DNA of 44,024 bases from Nitrospirae bacterium CG2_30_53_67 (GTDB taxonomy: Bacteria; CG2-30-53-67): positions 1-44,024 of the forward strand of contig MNYV01000104.1 in NCBI GenBank assembly GCA_001873285.1, read 5' to 3'. The notes beneath the pieces are model-generated. The model had not been told where the DNA came from and did no database searches. It saw only the letters and a list, made by a program, of their open reading frames with translations. Shown here piece after piece: positions 8,393-17,078 of the stretch; position 1 is the first letter of the stretch; every line of letters begins with the position of its first letter. A program made the translations under genes and the position numbers.

Positions 8393-8660
8393 CCTCCCAA
8401 AAAGGCCTTCTCCCAGGGCTTCTCAGGGTTAGATCCTTCTCTAATTTCTGTTTAGAATTCGCTTTTATTCAAATTTCCCAATAAAAAATTCATTATTCAG
8501 GAATTCATCACCCATTAACATATTATCTTCTAATATCTTTCTTTTTCACTTGCGTAAAACACGGACAGATGATAATATGTCAAATAATAATGGTGATCAA
8601 GATTATAAAATTGTCAAATTATTTTGTTCTGTTTTTATGACGTTTTGAGGCTTGGATATC
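8393..8660. other. AT-rich intergenic region with a 10-bp inverted repeat
   Basis: No gene is visible. ACATATTATC at 8518-8527 and its exact complement GATAATATGT at 8571-8580 are separated by 43 bases, like paired operator half-sites. The stretch is far more AT-rich than the neighbouring operons and should contain the promoter of the small secreted-protein gene, but I see no convincing -35/-10 pair and no sigma-54 site. Confidence 0.4.
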
Positions 8661-9005
8661 ATGAAGTTAAAAATCCTGACCTGTCTTATGATCCTATGCC
8701 TGTTCCTCTTCCCCTCATCCGGAAAGGGAACCGCTGATCTGGATGGAAGAACCGGTATTTTAAATGCTCGACATAGGCCTGAGGTCTCCCTTCAGGAAAC
8801 CGGTTTACAGCCTTTTAAAAATGATACCCATGTTTCCGATAGATCCAAGGAGTACATTCCTGGATCCGTCCATGAGATGTCAGAGTCCTTGAGACAGAAG
8901 GATGCCCAGCCCGGCCGGATCTATGAACCGGTCCTCCTCTTCTTTCTGGGGTTCGGTCTGATTATCATAGCCGGGTTCGGGCGCAGGAAGCCGCCCTCCG
9001 GGTAG
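8661..9005 (+). CDS. Small secreted protein with a PEP-CTERM-like C-terminal sorting tail
   Basis: A 114-residue protein with a signal peptide (basic MKLK then a hydrophobic stretch to about residue 18) and a tripartite C terminus: YEPVL, a hydrophobic helix (LLFFLGFGLIIIAGF), then basic RRK and a short PPSG tail. This matches the architecture of PEP-CTERM proteins, with YEP replacing PEP. The middle is polar, low in complexity and matches nothing I recognise. The ATG at 8661 follows GAGG; a TTG three codons earlier is a weaker choice. It faces the EPS operon, ending 32 bases from the autokinase stop. It may be an exosortase substrate linked to that locus; this is inference, and a simple C-terminal anchor is the alternative. 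Confidence 0.6.
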   Translation: MKLKILTCLMILCLFLFPSSGKGTADLDGRTGILNARHRPEVSLQETGLQPFKNDTHVSDRSKEYIPGSVHEMSESLRQKDAQPGRIYEPVLLFFLGFGLIIIAGFGRRKPPSG

Positions 9006-9037
9006 ATTTTCAAAGCTCCCCTGGAAAATCCTTCCGG

Positions 9038-9844
9038 CTATTTCCCCTCTTTGTCGTAATCTCTGTAGTAGTAATAAGAATCCTGAAGGGACTCTGGTGC
9101 GGAAATCATGTTCAGGCAGATCCCAAGAAGCTTCTCCCTTTCTATCTGGGAGATGGCGCGCAGGACATACTCCCTGGGAGTGACCCCGTCCTGGACGACC
9201 ATCAGGACCCCCTCTACCAGAGGAATAAGGATAGACGCATCGGTAAAAACATTGATGGGAGAGGTATCCAGAATGATAAAACGATCCTCGTACCGGGATT
9301 TGATCTCACGGATCAACTGGGACATCCTCTCCGAGCTCAGGAGTTCCGAGGGATTCTCCGGCGGTTGACCGGATGGGAGGAGGATCAACTTGGGAATCTC
9401 CGTCTTCACAAGAAGCTCAGGGATCTCCGCCTCACCCCGTAGAAAATCCACAAGGCCCTTCTTGGCTTCAATGCCCAGATAGGTATGAACGCCAGGTTTG
9501 CGAAAGTCGGTATCCATCATCAAGACCGTCTCATTCATCCCCTGAGCCACAGAGACGGCCAGATTGAGCGCCGTCGTGGTCTTCCCCTCCCCTCGGGTGG
9601 CGCTGGTCACCATCAGGGTGTTCTCCATTCTGCTTCTCATCTTTTTCATGACCTGCGTTCGCAGCCGTTTAAACTGTTCCGCGGCCAGCGATTTTGAATC
9701 GAGAATGGTCACCAGGTATGCGCTCAGCTTGGAAAAATCCAGGGACTTGTCGTTCCATTCCTTCTGCAGTTTGAATAGATCCGGGCTGCTCCTGGATTCC
9801 CGCTCGCGGATGGCCTTTTCCAGCCCTTTTTCGATACTTCTCAT
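9038..9844 (-). CDS. EPS-associated tyrosine autokinase (CpsD/BY-kinase, exosortase-locus type)
   Basis: A 268-residue cytoplasmic P-loop kinase of the BY-kinase family. SATRGEGKTT (81-90) is Walker A, VLMMDTDFR (107-115) Walker A' and FIILDTSP (189-196) Walker B. The C terminus carries a tyrosine cluster (Y257-Y260, Y263) expected to be autophosphorylated. Such kinases work with a separate membrane chain-length protein, which is encoded five genes upstream in the same operon (15472-17001), and their phosphorylation cycle controls polymer length and export. The AAAGGGGA ribosome-binding site lies six bases before the ATG. It is the last gene of the operon, 12 bases after the GspE-like gene. 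The N-terminal 60 residues are helical and not conserved in all relatives. Confidence 0.85.
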   Translation of the reverse strand: MRSIEKGLEKAIRERESRSSPDLFKLQKEWNDKSLDFSKLSAYLVTILDSKSLAAEQFKRLRTQVMKKMRSRMENTLMVTSATRGEGKTTTALNLAVSVAQGMNETVLMMDTDFRKPGVHTYLGIEAKKGLVDFLRGEAEIPELLVKTEIPKLILLPSGQPPENPSELLSSERMSQLIREIKSRYEDRFIILDTSPINVFTDASILIPLVEGVLMVVQDGVTPREYVLRAISQIEREKLLGICLNMISAPESLQDSYYYYRDYDKEGK

Positions 9845-9856
9845 GGACTTCCCCTT

Positions 9857-11605
9857 TTAACTTTTACGGACGTTTTCCAGGTCCGAAATATTCAGGACCT
9901 CTTCATACGTGGTCACACCGCGGATCACTTTCCGAAGGGCATCCTGATAGAGCGATACCGTCCCTTTTCTTAAGATGGCATCCCGGATCTCTTTCCGTGA
10001 AGCCTTTTCCAGAATCAACTGCCTGACCTCTTCATTCAGAACGGAGAGTTCAAATATCCCGGAATGACCGTGGTACCCGGTGAATCCGCAGTCCTTGCAG
10101 CCGGTCCCCCGATGAAAGGTGATCTCCCCGGTATTCACAAGAGGCTGGATATCCTCCAGGATCTTCTTGGGAGGGATGAAGTCTCCGGAACAGTTTGGAC
10201 AAATCCTTTGAACAAGCCTCTGGCTTAGAATGGCGGTGATGGCCTGAGAGATCAAAAAAGGCGGAATCCCCATGTCCATCAGATGAAGAACGGCGCCGGC
10301 GGCATCATTGTAATTAAGCCTCCCGAATACCAGGGTCCTCGACAGAGAGGCCTGAAGCACGTATTCGATAGGTTTGGCATCATTCATATCTCCGAGCATC
10401 ACGACATCCGGGTCCTGCGCCAGGAGGGAACGCACACCGTCGGTCAATGTGAGACCGGCCTTCTCATTGGGCTGGCCTTGAAAAATTCCTTCGATCAGAT
10501 TCTTGATCGGATTTTCAAAGGTATAGATGCTCCTCTCCTTCGTATTCAAATCATTCAGGACCGCATACAGGGTCGATGTCTTCCCGCTGTTGTTCGGCCC
10601 CACCAGCAGGATAAAGCCTCGTTTTAGGCTGATCAGACTCTTGAACTCCTGTAAAACCTCGCTCTCCATGCCGAGGGAGTCCAGATTGACGGCCTCCTGG
10701 TATTGCTTGTGAAGACTCAGGACCGCGCTCTCCCCATACCGGGTGGGGAAGGTGGAGACCTTGACATCCACGAAACGGCCCTTGGAACGGACCTGGAAAT
10801 AGCTCTCCTGCGGAATATGATGTTTGGTGATATCCAGCGAACTGAGGATTTTCAGCCGGTTGATGATATTGACATGGTATTTCTTCGGAGGCGTAATCAA
10901 AGGAACCAAAATCCCGTCCGTCCTTAAGCGGATCTGCAGGCTCTCCATGAAGGGCTCGATATGCACATGAGAAGCCTGCTTGTCCAATGCGGTCAGAAGC
11001 ATGAGATTCACCAGCCGGACAATGGGGGTATCCTCCGAAGACGTGATCAGATCCTCTATGTCGGCGCTCTCTTCATCCTCACGCTTTAAAATTTCTATAT
11101 CCACTTCCTCCTCGGCTGCCAGTTCGGCCTCCCAATCCAGATCCTTTGCTTCCTCTTCCTCTTTCCGATAGTAAGTATCCAGGGCCCTCTGGATGGATAT
11201 CTCCGCTGTAACCACGGGCGCGATTTTCAACCCGGTGATGAAGGACATCTCATTGGCCACAACAATGTCATGCGGGTTGGCCATGGCCACCGTAAGGAGC
11301 TTGTCTTTGCGCTGGACGGCGATCACCTTGTGTTCTCTGCAATATTTTTCCGGGATCAGACGGACGATATTCAGATCCAGCCTGTACTGTTCCAGACTGA
11401 TGAAGGCGACATTATGCTGTCTGGCCAGAAGATAGTCCAGGTCCTCAGGGGTGAGAAAACCCATCTTGATCAGCACGGAACCCAGCCTCTCCTTGGTCCG
11501 CTTCTGCTCATCGAGGGCGAGACTCAACTGCTGGTCATCAACCACTTCGAGCTCTTTTAAAAGCTCCCCGATCTTCTGTCTTGAGGTTTCATCAACCAAA
11601 TCCAT
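9857..11605 (-). CDS. Divergent GspE/PilB-like ATPase with eroded catalytic motifs
   Basis: A 582-residue protein with the domain order of type II secretion/type IV pilus ATPases: MshEN-type N-terminal domain (1-140), an acidic linker (148-190), then the ATPase core, with a four-cysteine zinc knuckle (C469, C472, C503, C506). Walker A is intact as GPNNSGKT (336-343). Other motifs depart from the family: the Asp box EDPVE reads ENPIK (364-368), LRQDPD reads LAQDPD (395-400), the Walker B block GEIRD reads GDMND (405-409), and the His box (TLHTN) reads RLNYN (429-433). Nucleotide binding seems likely, normal hydrolysis doubtful. The setting inside an EPS operon rather than with pilus or secretion genes suggests a regulatory or scaffolding role. 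Its start is tightly coupled to the upstream gene. Confidence 0.8.
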   Translation of the reverse strand: MDLVDETSRQKIGELLKELEVVDDQQLSLALDEQKRTKERLGSVLIKMGFLTPEDLDYLLARQHNVAFISLEQYRLDLNIVRLIPEKYCREHKVIAVQRKDKLLTVAMANPHDIVVANEMSFITGLKIAPVVTAEISIQRALDTYYRKEEEEAKDLDWEAELAAEEEVDIEILKREDEESADIEDLITSSEDTPIVRLVNLMLLTALDKQASHVHIEPFMESLQIRLRTDGILVPLITPPKKYHVNIINRLKILSSLDITKHHIPQESYFQVRSKGRFVDVKVSTFPTRYGESAVLSLHKQYQEAVNLDSLGMESEVLQEFKSLISLKRGFILLVGPNNSGKTSTLYAVLNDLNTKERSIYTFENPIKNLIEGIFQGQPNEKAGLTLTDGVRSLLAQDPDVVMLGDMNDAKPIEYVLQASLSRTLVFGRLNYNDAAGAVLHLMDMGIPPFLISQAITAILSQRLVQRICPNCSGDFIPPKKILEDIQPLVNTGEITFHRGTGCKDCGFTGYHGHSGIFELSVLNEEVRQLILEKASRKEIRDAILRKGTVSLYQDALRKVIRGVTTYEEVLNISDLENVRKS

Positions 11606-11647
11606 TCCCCTGTTGCCAAAGAAACCCGCGCCTCACGGCGTGGAGTC

Positions 11648-13279
11648 TCAGTTTTTTTCTATGTCCATTTTCAGCGACATGACGATCAGGTTGGCCAGTG
11701 AGACCATCACCTGCATGTCGGGATCTCTCTCTTGGACTTGGGCGGTATCGGCATACCATAACGCCACAATCCTCCCCATGATCTCCACGGGATAAAGGAA
11801 ATGCCACGCGGGCCTTTTTTCGAGAAACCGGTTCAAAAACTTATTGTACTCGCGCTCTTCAGGCGGCGGGCCGGCAAATATCCCTTTCCCCTCTGTATAG
11901 AGACCTTTCAGCAAGGGGATCTGATCAAACTCCACGGAGACACGTTTGACCTTATCTGCAAAATCGGCGCGTAAGGATGACCTCCCGGCATACCCTTCCA
12001 GATATTTTTTCTTCCAGATAAAAAGGGCCGTATGGTCGTATCGTCCGGCCATAAAATCCAGAACTTCTTCAATGGCTCGGTCGACATTCCCCTCTTTCAC
12101 GAGCATGCTGCTGACTTCATAAAGAATTTTTTGAATCTGGGCATCTTCAATGACCTGCCCCCCGAGACGCATGATCTCTGTTTCTCTATGGTAGAGACCC
12201 TCGATCAGATCGTCCTCGACAAATTCGGCTCTCTCGATGAAATATTCCTGATAATATTGATGAATACTGATGTCGAGACAATAGACCAGTTCCGCAAGAA
12301 ACGACTGGAAGATCTGTTCAAAGTTTTGAGATGAAATTACGGAAAGGTCCGGCTTGACCAGACAGAAAATCCCGCCTGAAAAAAGAATCTTTCTTCGCAG
12401 GTTGGAAATCGGATACGAGGTGCAGACCAGGATGGGAACTTCGGGATGCTTTTTATGGAGACTCTCCATGAATGACAGGCCCTCCAGTTTCATGGAGGCC
12501 TGTTCATGGGGGAACCCGATATCCGTGACCACAATCGGGCTGTATCCCTTCTCAAGCAGCCGATCGATCTCAAACCGCGCCTTTTCGAGGCTGCTCGTCC
12601 CCTTCACCTGAAAATTTCTTTTGGCCAGATCGTCCTTGATCATCATCCTCCATTTTGCATCCCCCTCCACCAGCACGATCATCATCTTCGGTTCAAAGAC
12701 CTTGGCCCTTGAAAGGGTATGCTGAATCTCCTGATATAACCGGTGGTTGATCCTTGGATTCGGATGCGACTCAATCCTGTCCAGCGGGGTCTTGGCCGGC
12801 AACGATTTCAGTTCTTTAACCCGCTTTTTCTTCTCTTTCAGGATGGTGTTCGGCCGGATCAGCACCAGAGGCGGCCGTTTGGGGGGTATCCTTTCAAAAG
12901 TGAACCGCCCTTTTTCCCACATCATCAGATGAACGACCGCTTCCTCGATCTGCTGCTCTACCACTTGTCTCACCCGTTCCGGGGGGAGCAGATTTTTCTC
13001 AAAAAGGATTTCTCCCAGAGAACCATCATTTCCATTCTCCTGGTCGCGAAGAGCCTGCCAGAGATCCGAGGGATGAATAGCGCCTTCCTGAATCAGCCTC
13101 TGCCCGAGCCGTTCCCCGGCATAGGGATAGTCTGCAGAATAGATCAGACCGTTCTCGAATAAAACCTCTCCGATCCCCTGTTCGCTTTTCAGAAAAAGGG
13201 CCCCCGTCTGCTCTTCGGCCTCGGCCTGCTCCATGAGCGCATCCAAGGGGATATCCTGAATAAAACCTGCGATTTCCAT
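11648..13279 (-). CDS. DUF4388 (PATAN) - receiver - GAF-like regulatory protein
   Basis: A 543-residue soluble protein in three parts. Residues 1-135 are a DUF4388/PATAN domain (GALFLKSEQGIGEVLFENG; LGEILFEKNLLPPERV). Residues 197-312 are a response-regulator receiver domain with acidic E205/D207, phosphoacceptor D253 in VVTDIGFP, T287 and the K309-P pair, so it should accept a phosphoryl group. Residues 385-535 look like a GAF-type sensor domain. There is no DNA-binding output domain, so signalling probably goes through protein contacts. The GAGG ribosome-binding site lies four bases before the ATG. It lies between the ExeA-like ATPase and the GspE-like ATPase genes. The histidine kinase just upstream (17367-19391) is a natural candidate partner, by inference only. 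Confidence 0.75.
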   Translation of the reverse strand: MEIAGFIQDIPLDALMEQAEAEEQTGALFLKSEQGIGEVLFENGLIYSADYPYAGERLGQRLIQEGAIHPSDLWQALRDQENGNDGSLGEILFEKNLLPPERVRQVVEQQIEEAVVHLMMWEKGRFTFERIPPKRPPLVLIRPNTILKEKKKRVKELKSLPAKTPLDRIESHPNPRINHRLYQEIQHTLSRAKVFEPKMMIVLVEGDAKWRMMIKDDLAKRNFQVKGTSSLEKARFEIDRLLEKGYSPIVVTDIGFPHEQASMKLEGLSFMESLHKKHPEVPILVCTSYPISNLRRKILFSGGIFCLVKPDLSVISSQNFEQIFQSFLAELVYCLDISIHQYYQEYFIERAEFVEDDLIEGLYHRETEIMRLGGQVIEDAQIQKILYEVSSMLVKEGNVDRAIEEVLDFMAGRYDHTALFIWKKKYLEGYAGRSSLRADFADKVKRVSVEFDQIPLLKGLYTEGKGIFAGPPPEEREYNKFLNRFLEKRPAWHFLYPVEIMGRIVALWYADTAQVQERDPDMQVMVSLANLIVMSLKMDIEKN

Positions 13280-13382
13280 ACTGCCTCATGTCATCCGGCC
13301 GTTCCCCGTCAGCCGCTCATCCCTCATCCCTTGGAAACAGCCGGTTCCCGATGGGCCATGCCTGGAGAATTTCAAATTTCTT

Positions 13383-15443
13383 CTAAGATCCCTGCAAGAT
13401 CTTCCGTATGATCCTGTTGAATCGTCTCCCAAGAGCCTTGTTTTCTCGATGAGAGTCTTCTGATTCCTGACCCGATGATGCTCTCACCATCGCGTGGAAA
13501 AAAACGGGGCCTCGGTCCCCTCGAGTCAAGGGCGCGTCCTTCCCTCCAATTCTCAAGATCATGTTCCTCAGTTCGTCAAGCTTTTTTTCGAGAAGCCGTT
13601 CTTTTCCCAGCCATGCCCCTGTGCCCGAGTCTTCTGCCGCGGCCTGAACCTCGAACGCCCTGAAACTTTTCTTGGATGCTTCAATATTTTTAAGGAGCTT
13701 CTCTTCCTTTTTTTTGAGTTGGACGTAGTTCTTGTCGATCCGTTCCATTCCGGTCGGGAGATCAGCCTCTTCCGCTCGAATGGTCTCCATGATTTGCTTC
13801 TGAAAATCAAGGGAGTCCATATCCGATTTCAAACTGTCAATCTGAGAAATCAGATCCAAAAAGAGTTCCTCCTTCAAATCAAAAGAGGCCTGATCTCCTG
13901 GTCCTGAAATTCGAACGGCGCCGGCCGCCGGCCGAGGGGTCCCCTTCTCCAGAAGAAGGATCTTCTCCGTGAGTTCTTCCTCTTTTCTTCGCACGGATTG
14001 CTGCTGCTTTTCCAGTTCTTTCAGACGATCTTCTATGGATTTGTCCTGACCGATGGCCTCCAGCAGAACCTTTTTGTTCTCCAACTCCTGAATGATCCCT
14101 TTCAGGTCCTCCATCTTTCCATCCAGCTCTTCTTCCCTCTCTTTCAGCCTCGCCTGGACCTCCCCCGGTTCTTCTATTCTCTTCTTAAAGATCTCCTTAT
14201 CTTCAACACCCCCGCCGGCTGCTTCCGGTCTTCCGGAAGCGGGGTCCTCCTGTTCGCCGGATGGCGCGGGACGCAGCTCGGCCTGCTGTATTTTCTCCAG
14301 AACCTCGTTCCTCTTCTCCTCAATGCTCTCTTTCAGGGTATTGATTTCATCCAGCCGTTTGGAAACTTCGGATAATTTCTGGTGGATTTCGCTCTCCTTC
14401 CTGAAGAGCATCTGTTCACGATCCTGCAGGTTGAAGAGATTTCCCTTGGCCTGCATCTCCTCTTCCATATTCAGGAGCCGCTCGTAAATCAACTGATTTT
14501 CTTCCCCCTTCTGGATATAAACCTTCTGCATCTGATCGTACAGGGTCTGAAACTTCTTATTCAGCTCAATGACGTGCAGATCCAGAGGATCCGTCTCCGT
14601 GCTTTTACGGGGCAGGACCTGAGCGGCCGAGGGGCTGCCGATCTCCTGCAACTCTTGAATCACGCCGTCCATGATCTCACCGTCAACGATCTTTTTTTCT
14701 TCCACGTATCCGAGCCGGAGACCCGCATCGGATATCACATTGATCAACCGGGGGATCCCTTTTGAGTAGGCATAAATTTTCTTCAACGCCTCAGGCGTAA
14801 ATATCTCGGATGGGCGTCCGATAGCGACCGATAGACGATGGTTCACATACAGGGATGTCTCTTCTTCGCTCAGGGGCGTCATATGGAATTGCACCGTCAC
14901 CCTCTGCCTTAATTGTTCCAGATCCGGCAGATTCAGCTTGTACTTGAGCTGCGGTTGTCCCACCATCACGATCTGAACCAGTTTTTCCGTGCTGGTCTCC
15001 AGATTCGAGATCATTCGAAGCTCTTCCATGGCATCAATGCTCAGGTTCTGAGCCTCGTCTATGACCAGCAGGACCTCTCTCCGCTCCGAGTAGGCCTTGA
15101 GAAGAAGCTGCGTCAGCATGGAGATCATTTTGGGCTTGGTCTCGTCACGGGTTTCGATTCCGAACTCGTTGAGGATATGCTCGATCAATTCCTTGGCATT
15201 GAAATTCGTATTGATGATCCTGGCCACCAGACTGGTTCGAGGAAGGCCGTTCAAGAGGACGCGAAGAAGTAAAGTCTTCCCGGACCCCAGCTCGCCGGTG
15301 ATGACCACAAAACCATTCCGGTCTTCCAGTCCGTACTGCAGGTGCGAAATGGCTGCGCGGTGCACTTCACTCATGTAGAGAAAACGAGGATCGGGAACCA
15401 GCTTAAACGGTTTTTCCTTGAGACCATAAAATTTCGTATACAT
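13383..15443 (-). CDS. ExeA-like AAA+ ATPase of exosortase EPS loci, with long coiled-coil extension
   Basis: A 686-residue protein. Residues 1-270 are an ExeA/GspA-type AAA+ domain: the opening YGLKEKPFKLVPDPRFLY is typical, Walker A is TGELGSGKT (49-57), Walker B LLVIDEAQ (125-132), sensor MVGQP near 160, and the arginine-bearing IPRLINVISD near 230. Related ATPases accompany exosortase/PEP-CTERM EPS clusters. From about residue 285 to 620 the protein is highly charged and heptad-rich (EEKRNEVLEKIQ, LEELEKQQQ-type runs), predicting a long coiled coil that ordinary family members of about 270-350 residues lack. The C-terminal 60 residues are basic. It follows the chain-length gene by 28 bases. 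The ATPase function is clear; its partner is unknown. Confidence 0.82.
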   Translation of the reverse strand: MYTKFYGLKEKPFKLVPDPRFLYMSEVHRAAISHLQYGLEDRNGFVVITGELGSGKTLLLRVLLNGLPRTSLVARIINTNFNAKELIEHILNEFGIETRDETKPKMISMLTQLLLKAYSERREVLLVIDEAQNLSIDAMEELRMISNLETSTEKLVQIVMVGQPQLKYKLNLPDLEQLRQRVTVQFHMTPLSEEETSLYVNHRLSVAIGRPSEIFTPEALKKIYAYSKGIPRLINVISDAGLRLGYVEEKKIVDGEIMDGVIQELQEIGSPSAAQVLPRKSTETDPLDLHVIELNKKFQTLYDQMQKVYIQKGEENQLIYERLLNMEEEMQAKGNLFNLQDREQMLFRKESEIHQKLSEVSKRLDEINTLKESIEEKRNEVLEKIQQAELRPAPSGEQEDPASGRPEAAGGGVEDKEIFKKRIEEPGEVQARLKEREEELDGKMEDLKGIIQELENKKVLLEAIGQDKSIEDRLKELEKQQQSVRRKEEELTEKILLLEKGTPRPAAGAVRISGPGDQASFDLKEELFLDLISQIDSLKSDMDSLDFQKQIMETIRAEEADLPTGMERIDKNYVQLKKKEEKLLKNIEASKKSFRAFEVQAAAEDSGTGAWLGKERLLEKKLDELRNMILRIGGKDAPLTRGDRGPVFFHAMVRASSGQESEDSHRENKALGRRFNRIIRKILQGS

Positions 15444-15471
15444 AATCGAGTTGACTCACTCCTACTGCTCT

Positions 15472-17001
15472 TCACCTCAGAAAAACAGCAACGACCGCCG
15501 CCCCGATCAATAAGATAAAAAAAAGAACGGACCCGAAGATCCATCGCTTACGATTCATTTTTCTGATCTCTATCTCCCTTTCAGCCGTGATCACCGGAAT
15601 CGCAGACAGCACCGGAACCTTGTAGATCTCTTCGGCCTCTCGCACGCCTCTTGTGGACGTGTCAAAATAGTCTTTTAAAAAAATCAAACCGATCCCTGCG
15701 GCACAACCTGAAGCAAGACCCGCGGCAAGAAAGTGAAGATAATTCGGTTTGATCGGCTTGAGAGGAACAATGGCCGGATCGATCACCTGAAAGCGCGTTC
15801 CCCCGCTGCTGAACTCAAGATACTTCGATATCCTCGCCTCTTCATACCGTCTCAGCAGCATGTCATAAATATTCTCGTTGACATTGTAGTCCCGCTGCAA
15901 GGCCGCCAGTTGCTGCTCCTGGCTGGGGATACTGACGACTTTCTGCCCGTACTCTGCGATCTTTTTTTCCAAAGCCCCTTTCTTGGCTTCAAGCGTGCCG
16001 ATCGTAATACTGATGTTGTTGTAGTCTTCCTTTAATTTCTGGTGCAGGGGATTGAGGGTCGTTAAATCCCCGGACTTCGGCGGCGCTGGATCAGAACCTT
16101 TGCTCTGTTTGGCATCGGCTTCCTTCCTGAGATGATCGAGTTCCGTCTTGATCCGGACGACGTCCGGGTGTTTCTCCGTGTAATTGGCCAGAAACTGGCT
16201 CAACTGAAATTCCAGGATCTTGATCTTGTCTCCGGTGGATGAGGCCTCCCCGGTTGACATCGAGACCACCATCGGACTTTCGCTTGACATCTGTTTCTCA
16301 ATAAAGCCTTTTCTCCCCATGGCCTCCTGAATGGCCATATTGGTCTCGGCCAGGGTATCCCTGAGCCGGTCCAATTGAACGAGATTGGTATTCTGCTGAC
16401 CAGGCATCTCCCCGATATGCTCCTGTTTAAACTTCCGGAGCGCATCCTCGCTTTCTTCCAGTTTCGCTTTGTATATATCCAATTGTTTCCGGATGAAATC
16501 CACAGACGAAAAGGCCTCCTCCCTCTTGAGAGAAAGGCTTTCATCAATGAAAAGGTTAACAATGGTATTGGTGATTTTCATGGCCCTCTCGGGATCGGAG
16601 TCCTGAAACGAGACGGTAAAAAGTTCCGCTCCCTTCTTCATGATGGAAACGCCATCCCGGATGGATTGGATCAGTTTTTCCATCTCCAGATTGCCCTCCA
16701 TCCCCTTGTCCAGATTCAGTTTCCGGATGGTCTCGATCAGATGGGGCCGGCTGAGGGCCATCTCCTGCAGGGTCTTGAGCTGCCCCTGAAGGTCTTCGTT
16801 GACCACTCTCCGGGTTTCAATAGGATTGGGCTGCGGTTTTTGAACCTTGATGACCGTGCTCGACTCATAGATCTTCGGGAAAAAAAGACTGCTCAATGAA
16901 ACGAGAGAGAACACCAAAATGAACGGGGCAAAAAAGAACCTCTTGTTTCTGAGAAAGAGCGAATAATATTCCATGAAATCCATATTATGATGCTCGATCA
17001 T
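15472..17001 (-). CDS. Polysaccharide chain-length determinant (Wzz/GumC family, exosortase-locus type)
   Basis: A 509-residue inner-membrane protein. A first membrane helix (about 21-41) is followed by a large periplasmic, coiled-coil-rich region, the proline-rich PLKPIKPNY and a second helix (about 422-442), as in polysaccharide co-polymerases. A third hydrophobic stretch (487-508) closes the protein, as in the variant linked to PEP-CTERM clusters. It carries no kinase domain, so the separate autokinase at 9038-9844 would be its partner. It is the first gene of the EPS operon; a good sigma-70 promoter lies some 330 bases upstream with a repeat element in between. The ribosome-binding site is weak, and ATGs at codon 7 or 10 are possible alternatives. 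Confidence 0.85.
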   Translation of the reverse strand: MIEHHNMDFMEYYSLFLRNKRFFFAPFILVFSLVSLSSLFFPKIYESSTVIKVQKPQPNPIETRRVVNEDLQGQLKTLQEMALSRPHLIETIRKLNLDKGMEGNLEMEKLIQSIRDGVSIMKKGAELFTVSFQDSDPERAMKITNTIVNLFIDESLSLKREEAFSSVDFIRKQLDIYKAKLEESEDALRKFKQEHIGEMPGQQNTNLVQLDRLRDTLAETNMAIQEAMGRKGFIEKQMSSESPMVVSMSTGEASSTGDKIKILEFQLSQFLANYTEKHPDVVRIKTELDHLRKEADAKQSKGSDPAPPKSGDLTTLNPLHQKLKEDYNNISITIGTLEAKKGALEKKIAEYGQKVVSIPSQEQQLAALQRDYNVNENIYDMLLRRYEEARISKYLEFSSGGTRFQVIDPAIVPLKPIKPNYLHFLAAGLASGCAAGIGLIFLKDYFDTSTRGVREAEEIYKVPVLSAIPVITAEREIEIRKMNRKRWIFGSVLFFILLIGAAVVAVFLR

Positions 17002-17078
17002 ATCCTATGCCTTATGTTTTGCAGTAGAGCTGCCGTCAGCCCGATCATCGGAACTTGAGATCCCGTGCGCTGATCCTA

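Noticed and set aside
9857-11605. Type II secretion or type IV pilus system
   Set aside because: Only a GspE-like ATPase is present; no GspF/PilC, prepilin or secretin gene lies nearby and the catalytic motifs are altered.
9038-17001. A complete exosortase (XrtA/EpsH) locus
   Set aside because: The chain-length, ATPase and kinase genes are present, but no multi-pass exosortase gene, glycosyltransferase or secretin-type exporter is encoded in the window.
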